NCBI GenBank assembly: GCA_016303235.1
Contig: JAEDMB010000023.1
Span: forward strand, 1-18,979
Source of the DNA: Oscillospiraceae bacterium
Lineage (GTDB): Bacteria; Bacillota; Clostridia; Oscillospirales; Ruminococcaceae
Direction of reading: 5' to 3'
Length of the DNA stretch: 18,979 bases
Of this stretch, positions 1 through 6,358 are shown one piece after another. The position numbers and the translations under genes are program-made. The notes beneath the pieces were generated by a model. It searched no databases and was not told the origin of the DNA. It was given only the letters and a program-made list of their open reading frames with translations. Each line of letters starts with the position of its first letter. The stretch's first letter is position 1.

Positions 1-671
1 ATAATCTCTCTGTACAGGTTCACCCTGATAATAAATATGCTCTTGAACATGAGGGTGAATACGGAAAAACAGAAATGTGGTATATAGTTGACTGCGAACC
101 CGATTCCGAAATTATATACGGATTCAAAGATAAAATCTCAAAAAAAGAGTTCCGCAACGCTATTGAAAACAATACACTTCTTTACAAGGTTAACCGCGTA
201 CCGGTAAAAAAGGGAGATGTTTTCTTTATAAAAGCCGGTACGCTCCACGCTATCGGCAAGGGAATTTTAATTGCAGAAATTCAGCAGAATTCAAATACAA
301 CATACCGTGTTTATGACTACGGAAGAAAGGATTCTGACGGTAATACAAGAGAACTTCACATTGATAAAGCGGTCGATGTTACAAAATTAAAGCCCCTTGA
401 ACTTCCCGAAAGAAATCCCGAAAACAAACTTCTTGCAAGATGTAAATATTTCAGGACATACAAGGAGAATATTGATTCCGAAAGTCACTGGCATAAAAAC
501 AAAAATTCCTTTACTCACATTCTTGTAACTGACGGTGAGGGAACTTTGTTTTCAAGTGAAGGTTATTTCACATACAATATGAAATTCACCAAGGGTGAAA
601 GTATTTTTGTTCCGGCTGGAATACGCTGGCTGATTAATGGTAAATGCAGTATAATCTATACTGTAATATAA
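1..671 (+). CDS. manA: Mannose-6-phosphate isomerase, class I (5' end outside window)
   Basis: Interconverts mannose 6-phosphate and fructose 6-phosphate in the cytoplasm; zinc-dependent cupin-type enzyme. The frame is open from base 3, before the first internal ATG at 75, and encodes about 222 residues. With a usual family length near 315, roughly 90 N-terminal residues lie upstream. Family metal ligands are readable: Gln and His of LSVQVHP (bases 6-26), Glu of GKTEMWY (from 63), and His of GTLHAIGKG (239-265). The following segment AEIQQNSNTTYRVYDYGR is typical of the family, as is the C-terminal beta-rich part ending in FVPAG. The stop is 17 nt before the glucokinase start, whose ribosome binding site follows at once, so the two are probably co-transcribed. 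The only oddity is the truncation by the window edge. Confidence 0.95.
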   Translation, partial: NLSVQVHPDNKYALEHEGEYGKTEMWYIVDCEPDSEIIYGFKDKISKKEFRNAIENNTLLYKVNRVPVKKGDVFFIKAGTLHAIGKGILIAEIQQNSNTTYRVYDYGRKDSDGNTRELHIDKAVDVTKLKPLELPERNPENKLLARCKYFRTYKENIDSESHWHKNKNSFTHILVTDGEGTLFSSEGYFTYNMKFTKGESIFVPAGIRWLINGKCSIIYTVI

Positions 672-688
672 ATAAACGGAGGATTTTT

Positions 689-1645
689 ATGAAATACTAT
701 GTAGGTATTGACCTCGGCGGTACTAATATCGTCGCAGGCGTTGTCGATGAAAATTATAACATAATCGCAACAGCTAAAACAAAAACTAACTGTCCAAGAC
801 CTGAAAAGGCTATTGCTGATGATATGGCTAAAATGGCTCTCGAAGCAGTAAAAAATGCAAAGCTTACTATTGATGATATTGAATGGGTAGGAATAGGCAC
901 TCCCGGAATCGCAAACAGCGAAACAGGTATTATTGAATATTCAAACAATCTCGGATTCAATAATACTCCTATGGTAAAATACATTCAGGAAACTATCAAT
1001 AAGCCTGTATTCATCGAAAACGATGCAAATGCCGCCGCATACGGTGAATACGTAGCAGGTGCTGCAAAGGGTGCTAAAAATGCCGTATGCATTACTCTCG
1101 GTACTGGTGTAGGCGGAGGAATTATCATTGACGGCAAAATTTATTCCGGTTCAAATTTTGCAGGTGCTGAAATCGGTCACACTGTAATCGAAGTTGACGG
1201 TGCGGAATGTTCATGCGGAAGAAAGGGCTGTTTTGAAGCATATTCATCTGCAACAGGACTTATCAGAATGACTAAAGAGGCTATTTCTGAAAATCCTGAC
1301 TGCATTATGGCTAAAATGGCTGATGAAAAGGGTAAAGTTACTGCAAGAACTTCTTTTGATGCTATGCGTGCCGGAGACCCTGTCGCAAAAGCAGTAGTTG
1401 ACAAGTATATCAAGTATCTTGCTGCCGGAATTACCAATACAATCAATATATTCCAGCCTGATATTCTTTGCATAGGCGGAGGCGTATGCAATGAGGGCGA
1501 CCCTCTTCTTCTTCCTGTAAGAGAACTTGTCAAGAAAGAAGTCTATACAAGAAATTCACCGAAAAATGCTGAAATCGTAATCGCTAAACTCGGAAACGAT
1601 GCCGGAATTATAGGTGCTGCATTCCTCGGACGTGCAAACGCATAA
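689..1645 (+). CDS. glcK: ROK-family glucokinase
   Basis: Phosphorylates glucose to glucose 6-phosphate with ATP in the cytoplasm. The product has 318 residues, typical for ROK glucokinases. Visible motifs: N-terminal phosphate loop GIDLGGTNIVAG, sugar-site ENDANAAAYGE, the second phosphate motif GTGVGGG, and the ROK zinc signature CSCGRKGCFE preceded by the EIGH histidine. The start is the ATG at 689, which has GGAGGA at 678-683 and gives the usual MKYYVGIDLGG beginning. A longer in-frame start at 644 lies inside manA, lacks a ribosome binding site and would add 15 unrelated residues. It follows manA in the same operon, so mannose and glucose would both feed the fructose 6-phosphate pool. 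Other ROK kinases (fructokinase, N-acetylmannosamine kinase) are harder to exclude than non-kinase ROK repressors, because there is no N-terminal helix-turn-helix. Confidence 0.9.
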   Translation: MKYYVGIDLGGTNIVAGVVDENYNIIATAKTKTNCPRPEKAIADDMAKMALEAVKNAKLTIDDIEWVGIGTPGIANSETGIIEYSNNLGFNNTPMVKYIQETINKPVFIENDANAAAYGEYVAGAAKGAKNAVCITLGTGVGGGIIIDGKIYSGSNFAGAEIGHTVIEVDGAECSCGRKGCFEAYSSATGLIRMTKEAISENPDCIMAKMADEKGKVTARTSFDAMRAGDPVAKAVVDKYIKYLAAGITNTINIFQPDILCIGGGVCNEGDPLLLPVRELVKKEVYTRNSPKNAEIVIAKLGNDAGIIGAAFLGRANA

Positions 1646-1651
1646 AAAAAT

Positions 1652-1688
1652 AAGGGTATTCCGTTTTTTTTGCGGATACCCTTTTTTA
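1652..1688. terminator. Two-way intrinsic terminator after glcK
   Basis: Stem GGGTATTCCG (1654-1663) pairs with CGGATACCC (1673-1681) with one bulged T, around a T-rich loop, and is followed by CTTTTTTATT. On the minus strand the same stem is followed by TTATTTTTTT, so it can also stop transcription arriving from fba. Confidence 0.85.
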
Positions 1689-1699
1689 TTAATATACAA

Positions 1700-1740
1700 A
1701 AACAGGGACGGCTAAAAAAATTAAAAGCCGTCCCGTTTGT
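1700..1740 (-). terminator. Terminator of the aldolase gene
   Basis: Perfect 9-bp stem GGGACGGCT (1705-1713) and AGCCGTCCC (1726-1734). Read on the minus strand it is followed by TGTTTTTGT. It lies about 40 nt past the fba stop codon and back to back with the glcK terminator. Confidence 0.75.
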
Positions 1741-1772
1741 TACGGATAGTTTTTTGATTTGTTTTTTTGTGA

Positions 1773-2636
1773 TTAAGCCTTGTTTACGCTTCCGAAAAGC
1801 TCCATTTTTTCCTTAACCTTAGCCTTGATAGCCTCGAATCCGGGAGCGAGAAGTTTTCTCGGGTCAAAGCCCTTGCCCTGTAAATCCTTGCCTGCTTCAA
1901 TGTAAGCTCTTGTAGCTTCCTGGAATACAAGCTGACATTCAGTATTAACGTTGATTTTAGCAACGCCGAGTGAAATTGCCTTCTTAATCTGGTCGTCAGG
2001 GATACCTGTACCGCCATGGAGTACGAGAGGCATATCGCCGACTTTTTCATTAACAGCAGCGAGTGTTTCAAAGCTGAGGCCTTCCCAGTTTTCAGGATAT
2101 TTTCCGTGAATGTTTCCGATACCTGCTGCGAGGAAATCAACGCCGAGGTCAGCAATCATTTTACATTCATTAGGGTCAGCACATTCGCCCTTGCCTACAA
2201 CTCCGTCTTCTTCACCGCCGATTGCACCTACTTCAGCTTCGATTGAAAGTCCGAGACCGTGAGCAACGTTTACAAGTTCAGTAGTCTTTGCGATATTTTC
2301 TTCAATCGGGAAGTGTGAACCGTCGAACATGATAGAAGTAAATCCGGCCTTGATGCACTTGTAACAGCCTTCATATGAACCGTGGTCGAGGTGGAGAGCA
2401 ACAGGAACAGTGATTCCGAGTGATTCGTCCATAGCCTTAACCATTTCAGCAACAGTCTTGAAGCCTGTCATGTACTTTCCTGCACCTTCGGATACGCCGA
2501 GGATAACAGGTGAATTACATTCCTGAGCTGTGAGGAGAATAGCCTTAGTCCATTCAAGGTTGTTGATGTTGAACTGACCAACAGCATACTTGCCTTCTCT
2601 TGCCTTGTCGAGCATTTCTTTAGCAGAAACTAACAT
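1773..2636 (-). CDS. fba: Fructose-bisphosphate aldolase, class II
   Basis: Cleaves fructose 1,6-bisphosphate to dihydroxyacetone phosphate and glyceraldehyde 3-phosphate; central glycolysis, cytoplasmic, zinc-dependent. At 287 residues it has the length of the Bacillus FbaA-type subgroup. Visible motifs: HLDHGSYEG (residues 82-90, catalytic Asp84 and zinc ligand His85), EAEVGAIGGEEDG (133-145), GIGNIHGKYP (172-181, zinc ligand His178) and VLHGGTGIPDD (205-215, zinc ligand His207), then INVNTE in the phosphate-binding end. The start codon has GGAGG at 2648-2652 with a long spacing of 11 nt. It has its own promoter (2701-2729) and a terminator on the far side, so it is a single-gene unit. Its codon use is biased and clean, as expected of a highly expressed gene. 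A tagatose-bisphosphate aldolase role is possible in this family, but the stand-alone context favours glycolysis. Confidence 0.95.
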   Translation of the reverse strand: MLVSAKEMLDKAREGKYAVGQFNINNLEWTKAILLTAQECNSPVILGVSEGAGKYMTGFKTVAEMVKAMDESLGITVPVALHLDHGSYEGCYKCIKAGFTSIMFDGSHFPIEENIAKTTELVNVAHGLGLSIEAEVGAIGGEEDGVVGKGECADPNECKMIADLGVDFLAAGIGNIHGKYPENWEGLSFETLAAVNEKVGDMPLVLHGGTGIPDDQIKKAISLGVAKINVNTECQLVFQEATRAYIEAGKDLQGKGFDPRKLLAPGFEAIKAKVKEKMELFGSVNKA

Positions 2637-2671
2637 AATTTAAGATTCCTCCGTTTTTGGATAATTAATCT

Positions 2672-2690
2672 GAGTGCATAATAAGCACTC
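2672..2690 (-). promoter_or_regulatory. Stem-loop at the 5' end of the fba message
   Basis: Inverted repeat GAGTGC (2672-2677) and GCACTC (2685-2690) with a 7-nt loop. It begins within a few bases of the start point predicted from the -10 box, so the transcript would start almost directly with a hairpin. Such 5' hairpins often stabilise messages of abundant proteins; that role is inferred here. Confidence 0.45.
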
Positions 2691-2700
2691 CGGTAATTAC

Positions 2701-2729
2701 ATTATACTACATATTTCCTGAAAATGCAA
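2701..2729 (-). promoter_or_regulatory. Promoter of fba
   Basis: Minus-strand -35 TTGCAT (2724-2729), spacer of exactly 17 bp, -10 TATAAT (2701-2706). The position, about 60 nt upstream of the start codon, fits a short leader. Confidence 0.8.
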
Positions 2730-2769
2730 TATGTTCACCGAAAAAATTTTTTGTAGTATTAAAAAATTT

Positions 2770-3024
2770 TTACACAAGGCAGAAAATCATTACACCAAAG
2801 AAAAACAGTGTTGAAAGTGTAAGCGTAATAATAAGGTAACGGTTTTTTGATTTTCTTTTCTGAGAAGAAATTCCAAGACGGGATATATAGCGTTCTATTT
2901 CCTCCTCGGCAACCTGCTGTGGAAGTTCCATAACCTCCGGTCTGAGATAAAAAACAGCCTTTTCAAAATAAATGCTTTCGGGATTGTTTATTTCAATAAT
3001 CTTTTTGTTTACACCTTTTATCAT
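2770..3024 (-). CDS. Small tail-anchored membrane protein, function unknown
   Basis: I do not recognise this 84-residue protein. Residues 1-60 are soluble and charged, with an acidic, probably helical stretch QQVAEEEIERYISRLG (36-51) followed by a basic cluster QKRKSKNR (55-62). Residues 63-84 form one hydrophobic segment rich in Leu, Ile and Phe that ends at the C-terminus. That fits a C-tail anchor with the basic patch on the cytoplasmic side, so most of the protein would face the cytoplasm. The start is the ATG at 3024 with GGAGG at 3034-3038 (9-nt spacing). A longer frame start at 3108 would read through the promoter and inverted repeat and was not chosen. It sits alone between fba and the divergent hpf unit. 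The function is open. Confidence 0.7.
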   Translation of the reverse strand: MIKGVNKKIIEINNPESIYFEKAVFYLRPEVMELPQQVAEEEIERYISRLGISSQKRKSKNRYLIITLTLSTLFFFGVMIFCLV

Positions 3025-3069
3025 CAGATAAAACCTCCGTTTAAATATATTCAAAGAAAGTATTGACAG

Positions 3070-3108
3070 TTTCTGAATAATATATTCAGAAAGTTTATTT
3101 ATAGTCAA
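3070..3108 (-). promoter_or_regulatory. Promoter of the small membrane protein with an inverted repeat around the -10
   Basis: Minus-strand -35 TTGACT (3103-3108), 18-bp spacer, -10 TATATT (3079-3084). The -10 lies in the 7-nt centre of a perfect 8-bp inverted repeat, TTTCTGAA (3070-3077) and TTCAGAAA (3085-3092). This is the geometry of an operator for a dimeric repressor; the regulator is unknown. Confidence 0.5.
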
Positions 3109-3164
3109 AATGCATAAAAAAATAATTTTTATTTATGCGGAATAGATAATTTCAGCGAAAACTC

Positions 3165-3193
3165 TTGTAAAATTTTATCTCCTGTGTTATAAT
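3165..3193 (+). promoter_or_regulatory. Promoter of the hpf unit
   Basis: -35 TTGTAA (3165-3170), 17-bp spacer, -10 TATAAT (3188-3193), giving a leader of about 57 nt before the hpf start. It is divergent from the promoter at 3079-3108. Confidence 0.75.
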
Positions 3194-3212
3194 ATCCTTG
3201 TAATAATTTATG

Positions 3213-3234
3213 GCAGAATTTATTGACATTCTGC
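3213..3234 (+). promoter_or_regulatory. Stem-loop in the hpf leader
   Basis: Perfect 7-bp stem GCAGAAT (3213-3219) and ATTCTGC (3228-3234) with an 8-nt loop, ending 6 nt before the GGAGGA ribosome binding site (3241-3246). It has no following T-tract, so it is a leader structure rather than a terminator. An effect on message stability or translation is inferred. Confidence 0.45.
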
Positions 3235-3256
3235 TTTAAAGGAGGAACTTACTACA

Positions 3257-3784
3257 ATGAAAGTAACTATCACAGCTAAAAAAATGCAGATAGCTCCGGC
3301 TTTTAACGAATATGCTGAAAAGCGTCTTGCTGACAAGCTCGACAAATTCTTTGGCGATGAAGCCGATGCTAAAATCACTCTCACTGAATTTAAAAATCAG
3401 ATTATTCTCGAACTCACTGTAAAGTACAACAGCATGATTTACCGTGCTGAACAGCTTTCAGACGATAAGAATGACGCTCTTGATGCTGTTATTGATAAGA
3501 TTATCAGACAGATTCGCAAGAATAAAACTAAAATTGAAAAGCGTCTGAAAGAATCAGCTTTCAAACAGAATTTCAGCGATACTGTTGCTGAACAGGATAA
3601 CTATGAAGTTATCAAGCATAAAAAATTTGAAATGCGTCCTATGGACGTTGACGAAGCTATTCTTCAGATGAATATGCTCGGTCATAATTTCTTCATGTTC
3701 TCCAATGCCTCAACCGGAAAGGTAAATGTTGTTTACAAGCGTAAAGAAGGCAACTACGCTGTCCTCGAACCTGATTATAATTAA
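3257..3784 (+). CDS. hpf: Ribosome hibernation-promoting factor, long form
   Basis: Binds the 30S subunit in stationary phase and pairs ribosomes into inactive 100S dimers. At 175 residues this is the long form found in most Gram-positive bacteria. Residues 1 to about 100 form the ribosome-binding S30AE fold (start MKVTITAKKMQI, then KITLTEFKNQIILELTV, then a basic helix IRQIRKNKTKIEKRLK). Residues 115-175 form the C-terminal dimerisation domain with KKFEMRPMDVDEAILQMNM and a GHNFFMFSNAS strand region. The start has GGAGGA upstream with about 11 nt spacing. It has its own promoter and leader hairpin, and no terminator is visible before the next gene 57 nt downstream. In well-studied Firmicutes hpf is stress- or stationary-phase-controlled; the promoter here looks vegetative. 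Confidence 0.95.
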   Translation: MKVTITAKKMQIAPAFNEYAEKRLADKLDKFFGDEADAKITLTEFKNQIILELTVKYNSMIYRAEQLSDDKNDALDAVIDKIIRQIRKNKTKIEKRLKESAFKQNFSDTVAEQDNYEVIKHKKFEMRPMDVDEAILQMNMLGHNFFMFSNASTGKVNVVYKRKEGNYAVLEPDYN

Positions 3785-3841
3785 AATTAATGAATAAATC
3801 CGGTTCTTTGTTTTACTCTTTAAAAGATTGGGTGTTAATTA

Positions 3842-4264
3842 ATGAAAGAAAAAATGAAAAAAGAAGCATTCTCCAGAATTAAGACGCTTACTGAAAATTT
3901 AAATCTTAATCCTAAGGTTTACAAATATTTTAAAGAAGGTAAGCTTTATTATTCCTATTGGGCTATAGAAGGAATCTGGGGCTGTATAGATAAAATCGAT
4001 TATGACCCCCGTTACGCTGAGGCTGTAAATAAAATTGAAAAACAACTGGAAATACTTGTATATCATGTTATTGAAACTAAAATAGAAGACCAGACTATTC
4101 TTTCAATGCTTTATGTCAGCCCATATGAAGAAGACTGGGACGGAGAAAAACCAGCAGGAAATTACATATATGCCTGTGTCTGTGATGCCGATTCGCCTAA
4201 TGATTATGAATTAGGTTCAATAAAATTATCATCTAATAACGGAGCTTTAATAAGAATCGGATAA
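3842..4264 (+). CDS. Uncharacterised cytoplasmic protein, 140 residues
   Basis: I cannot name this protein with confidence. It has no signal peptide or membrane segment. The N-terminus is a basic, charged helix and the middle is rich in aromatics (YKYFKEGKLYYSYWAIEGIWG). The second half runs LEILVYHVIET, then SMLYVSPYEEDW, YIYACVCDAD, and a C-terminus ELGSIKLSSNNGALIRIG. From memory this resembles small unnamed proteins of gut Firmicutes with a VYHVI / LYVS / GSI...GGLIR layout; I could not check this. The ribosome binding site is weak (GGGTG about 8 nt upstream), unlike its neighbours. Its TAA stop abuts the AAGGAG of the LUD gene, so the two are likely translationally linked. It probably shares the hpf transcript. 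Confidence 0.65.
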   Translation: MKEKMKKEAFSRIKTLTENLNLNPKVYKYFKEGKLYYSYWAIEGIWGCIDKIDYDPRYAEAVNKIEKQLEILVYHVIETKIEDQTILSMLYVSPYEEDWDGEKPAGNYIYACVCDADSPNDYELGSIKLSSNNGALIRIG

Positions 4265-4276
4265 AGGAGAATTTAA

Positions 4277-4945
4277 ATGGACAAGAATGTAAAGGACGTT
4301 ATACTTAAGCGTATCAACAGAACTTCTGAAAATCTCCTTAAAAACAATATGGAGGTTTACTATGCCTCAACAAAGGAGGACGTTCCCGAAATCGTTGAAG
4401 GACTCCTCAATGACGGCGATGTTGTTGCAAACGGCGGTACTATGACTATGAAAGAATGTAATCTCGCTGAACTTCTCAATTCCGGAAAATACAAGTATCT
4501 TGACCGTGATGCAATAGACCATTCAGAAGTAAAAAATCTGTACAGAGCATCATTTTCAGCAGATGCTTATATAACAAGTGCAAACGCTATAACAGAAAAC
4601 GGCTGTCTTTATAACGTTGACGGCAACAGCAACAGAATCGCTGCAATTGCATACGGCCCTGATAAGGTAATAGTGATTGCAGGATATAATAAAATAGTTC
4701 CTACACTTGAAGATGCTGTTAAAAGAGTAAAATGCGAATCAGCTCCCGCAAACTGTCAGAGACTTGAAAGCGGTACATACTGCTATAAAGCAGGTCAGTG
4801 CATATCAATGAAAAATCCTGATTCAATTCTTACTGACGGCTGTTCAAGTGAAGACAGGATATGCTGTAATTATCTTATATCTGCATATCAGAGAGTCAAA
4901 GGCAGAATAAAAGTAATACTCGTCGGAGAAATCCTCGGATATTAA
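4277..4945 (+). CDS. Small LUD-domain (DUF162/LutC-like) protein
   Basis: Member of the lactate-utilisation LUD family, here the 222-residue stand-alone form common in Clostridia, whose substrate is not established. Visible motifs: GDVVANGGTMTMKE (47-60), the segment YITSANAITENGCLYNVDGN (98-117), then IAYGPDKVIVIAGYNKIV (124-141) and a C-terminal VILVGEILGY. A cysteine-rich stretch near the C-terminus (Cys169, Cys175, Cys189, Cys196, Cys197) matches the place where this subgroup usually has a compact CxxxGxC...C...RIC arrangement. The gap between the second and third Cys looks widened by about 10-12 residues. The start has AAGGAGA at 4265-4270. It is last in the hpf unit. It lacks the LutA/LutB partners of the lactate oxidation complex, so lactate use should not be assumed. 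Confidence 0.85.
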   Translation: MDKNVKDVILKRINRTSENLLKNNMEVYYASTKEDVPEIVEGLLNDGDVVANGGTMTMKECNLAELLNSGKYKYLDRDAIDHSEVKNLYRASFSADAYITSANAITENGCLYNVDGNSNRIAAIAYGPDKVIVIAGYNKIVPTLEDAVKRVKCESAPANCQRLESGTYCYKAGQCISMKNPDSILTDGCSSEDRICCNYLISAYQRVKGRIKVILVGEILGY

Positions 4946-4954
4946 ATAAAAAAT

Positions 4955-4987
4955 CAGGGGCGGAATAAAAATTCCGCCCCTTTGTTT
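4955..4987. terminator. Two-way terminator between the LUD gene and the penicillin-binding protein gene
   Basis: Perfect 10-bp GC-rich stem GGGGCGGAAT (4957-4966) and ATTCCGCCCC (4971-4980) with an AAAA loop. It is followed by TTTGTTT on the plus strand and by TGATTTTTTATTT on the minus strand, serving both converging units. Confidence 0.9.
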
Positions 4988-5002
4988 ATGCATTTTTTAA
5001 TA

Positions 5003-6358
5003 TCATTTGCAGAGTGCATCAAGCATAGTTTTCACAATATTTTCAGAACGTGTAGCAGAATTTTCCTTATCCTCAAGAAGTACGCAGAATGCAATCGGGT
5101 GGCGTTCGTCCTCAATAAATCCGACAAGAAGTGAATTTTCCTCCTCGCCGTCCTTAATCTGTGCTGTACCGCTTTTTATTCCGAGAGTATATCCGCTTAT
5201 TGATTCAGAATAATTTTTCCCGTTTTCAAGCATAATATTTCTGACTTCAACAGCTGATTCCGGAGTAAATACTTCTTCACTGAATGAAGTTTCCGCCCAG
5301 TCACCTATTTCACCGTCAACATTTGTTGTATATTTTATCAGATAAGGCATAGTCATTTTTCCGGTTCCGTTTACGATACCGCTTTGCCACAGCATTAACT
5401 GCATAGGGCTTACAAGCGTTTTTCCCTGACCTATACAGCCCCACTGAGTATTGAAATCATAGGAATCTGTCAGAGTTGTTGAGGCACGTTCGCATTTGAT
5501 ACCATTTATATCAAAATACTTTTCCTCATCATCGTTTACGGCATATCCCATTTTTTCATAGCATTTTATAATTTCCTCAAGTGGCATGTCATCATCTTCA
5601 ACAAGCTGTGCAAAAAACGGATTACAACTGTTCTGAAAAGCCTGCTGTATATTTTGTGTTCCGTGACCATAGCTGTTATGACAGTCTATCTTATTACCGC
5701 CCTTATTCATATACACGCCCTCGCATGTATAGGATTTTGAAAAAAGCTTATCCTTTCCCATAATCTGAAATGCCGAAAGAAGCGTTGAAACTTTTTGAGT
5801 AGAGCCGGGAACTGTTCCGTACATTACTTTTGATATAAGAGTACCTGTTTCAAAATCTGCAATTCCGGAATATCCTTTTGTAACATCAAGTGACGGGAGA
5901 CTTGTGCATACAAGTATTTCGCCTGTCTTATAATCATATGCAACGGCACAGCCTTTACTGCTTCCGAATGAATCATATACAATGCGGTTTGCGTAGTGGT
6001 CAAGGGAAGTGTGAATCGAACTCTTTCCGCCTTTTGGTACAAGACCCATTGAAAAGCTATAATTATTAAGCTTTTCAATATTATTTGCAACAAGAGTATT
6101 TGTCATCTGACCTTTTGCATCGCCTATAAGGTTTCCCACATCTATGAAATAATTATCTCCGTATTTGTCGGGCGTTGCATCGGAATCAAATAATACATCT
6201 CCGTTTCTGTCATAGACCAGTCCAAGCTCTGCATTGTCTGAATGTGATATATAAAAACCTGCTTCACGCTGTATTTTTAAAACAAGCATAATCATTCCGG
6301 CTATAAATGCAAGTATAAGAATTGAAACAAGCCTGAGACTTCTTTTTATACTTTTCAT
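5003..6358 (-). CDS. Class B penicillin-binding protein (transpeptidase)
   Basis: Cross-links peptidoglycan outside the membrane, normally partnered by a SEDS glycosyltransferase. One N-terminal membrane anchor lies at residues 11-28. A short N-terminal region follows (VYDRNGDVLFDSD, 48-60), and the transpeptidase domain occupies about 130-451. All three active-site motifs are present: SxxK as STQK (186-189, in VPGSTQKV), SxN as SCN (244-246) and KSGTAQ (395-400). At 451 residues it is shorter than FtsI or PBP2 (about 550-700), resembling actinobacterial PbpA in size. The usual STFK has Gln in place of Phe. The ATG start overlaps the stop of the upstream SEDS gene (ATGA), so translation is coupled. 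It is last in the FHA-SEDS-PBP operon, and a terminator follows. Whether it serves elongation, division or sporulation cannot be read from sequence alone. Confidence 0.92.
   Translation of the reverse strand: MKSIKRSLRLVSILILAFIAGMIMLVLKIQREAGFYISHSDNAELGLVYDRNGDVLFDSDATPDKYGDNYFIDVGNLIGDAKGQMTNTLVANNIEKLNNYSFSMGLVPKGGKSSIHTSLDHYANRIVYDSFGSSKGCAVAYDYKTGEILVCTSLPSLDVTKGYSGIADFETGTLISKVMYGTVPGSTQKVSTLLSAFQIMGKDKLFSKSYTCEGVYMNKGGNKIDCHNSYGHGTQNIQQAFQNSCNPFFAQLVEDDDMPLEEIIKCYEKMGYAVNDDEEKYFDINGIKCERASTTLTDSYDFNTQWGCIGQGKTLVSPMQLMLWQSGIVNGTGKMTMPYLIKYTTNVDGEIGDWAETSFSEEVFTPESAVEVRNIMLENGKNYSESISGYTLGIKSGTAQIKDGEEENSLLVGFIEDERHPIAFCVLLEDKENSATRSENIVKTMLDALCK

Noticed and set aside
644..688. Longer start for glucokinase
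   Set aside because: It lies inside manA, has no ribosome binding site and adds 15 residues not like the ROK family; ATG 689 has GGAGGA.
1177..1533. Minus-strand 118-residue frame inside glcK
   Set aside because: It is a shadow of the glucokinase gene, without ribosome binding site or family features. The other long opposite-strand frames (e.g. 17137-17514, 17933-18379, 10845-11180) fail for the same reason.
3025..3108. Longer start for the small tail-anchored protein
   Set aside because: It reads through the promoter -10, the inverted repeat and the GGAGG; ATG 3024 is well placed.
3112..3138. GCATAAA/TTTATGC hairpin as a terminator
   Set aside because: The stem is AT-rich with a 13-nt loop, and it lies upstream of both divergent promoters with no gene ending into it.
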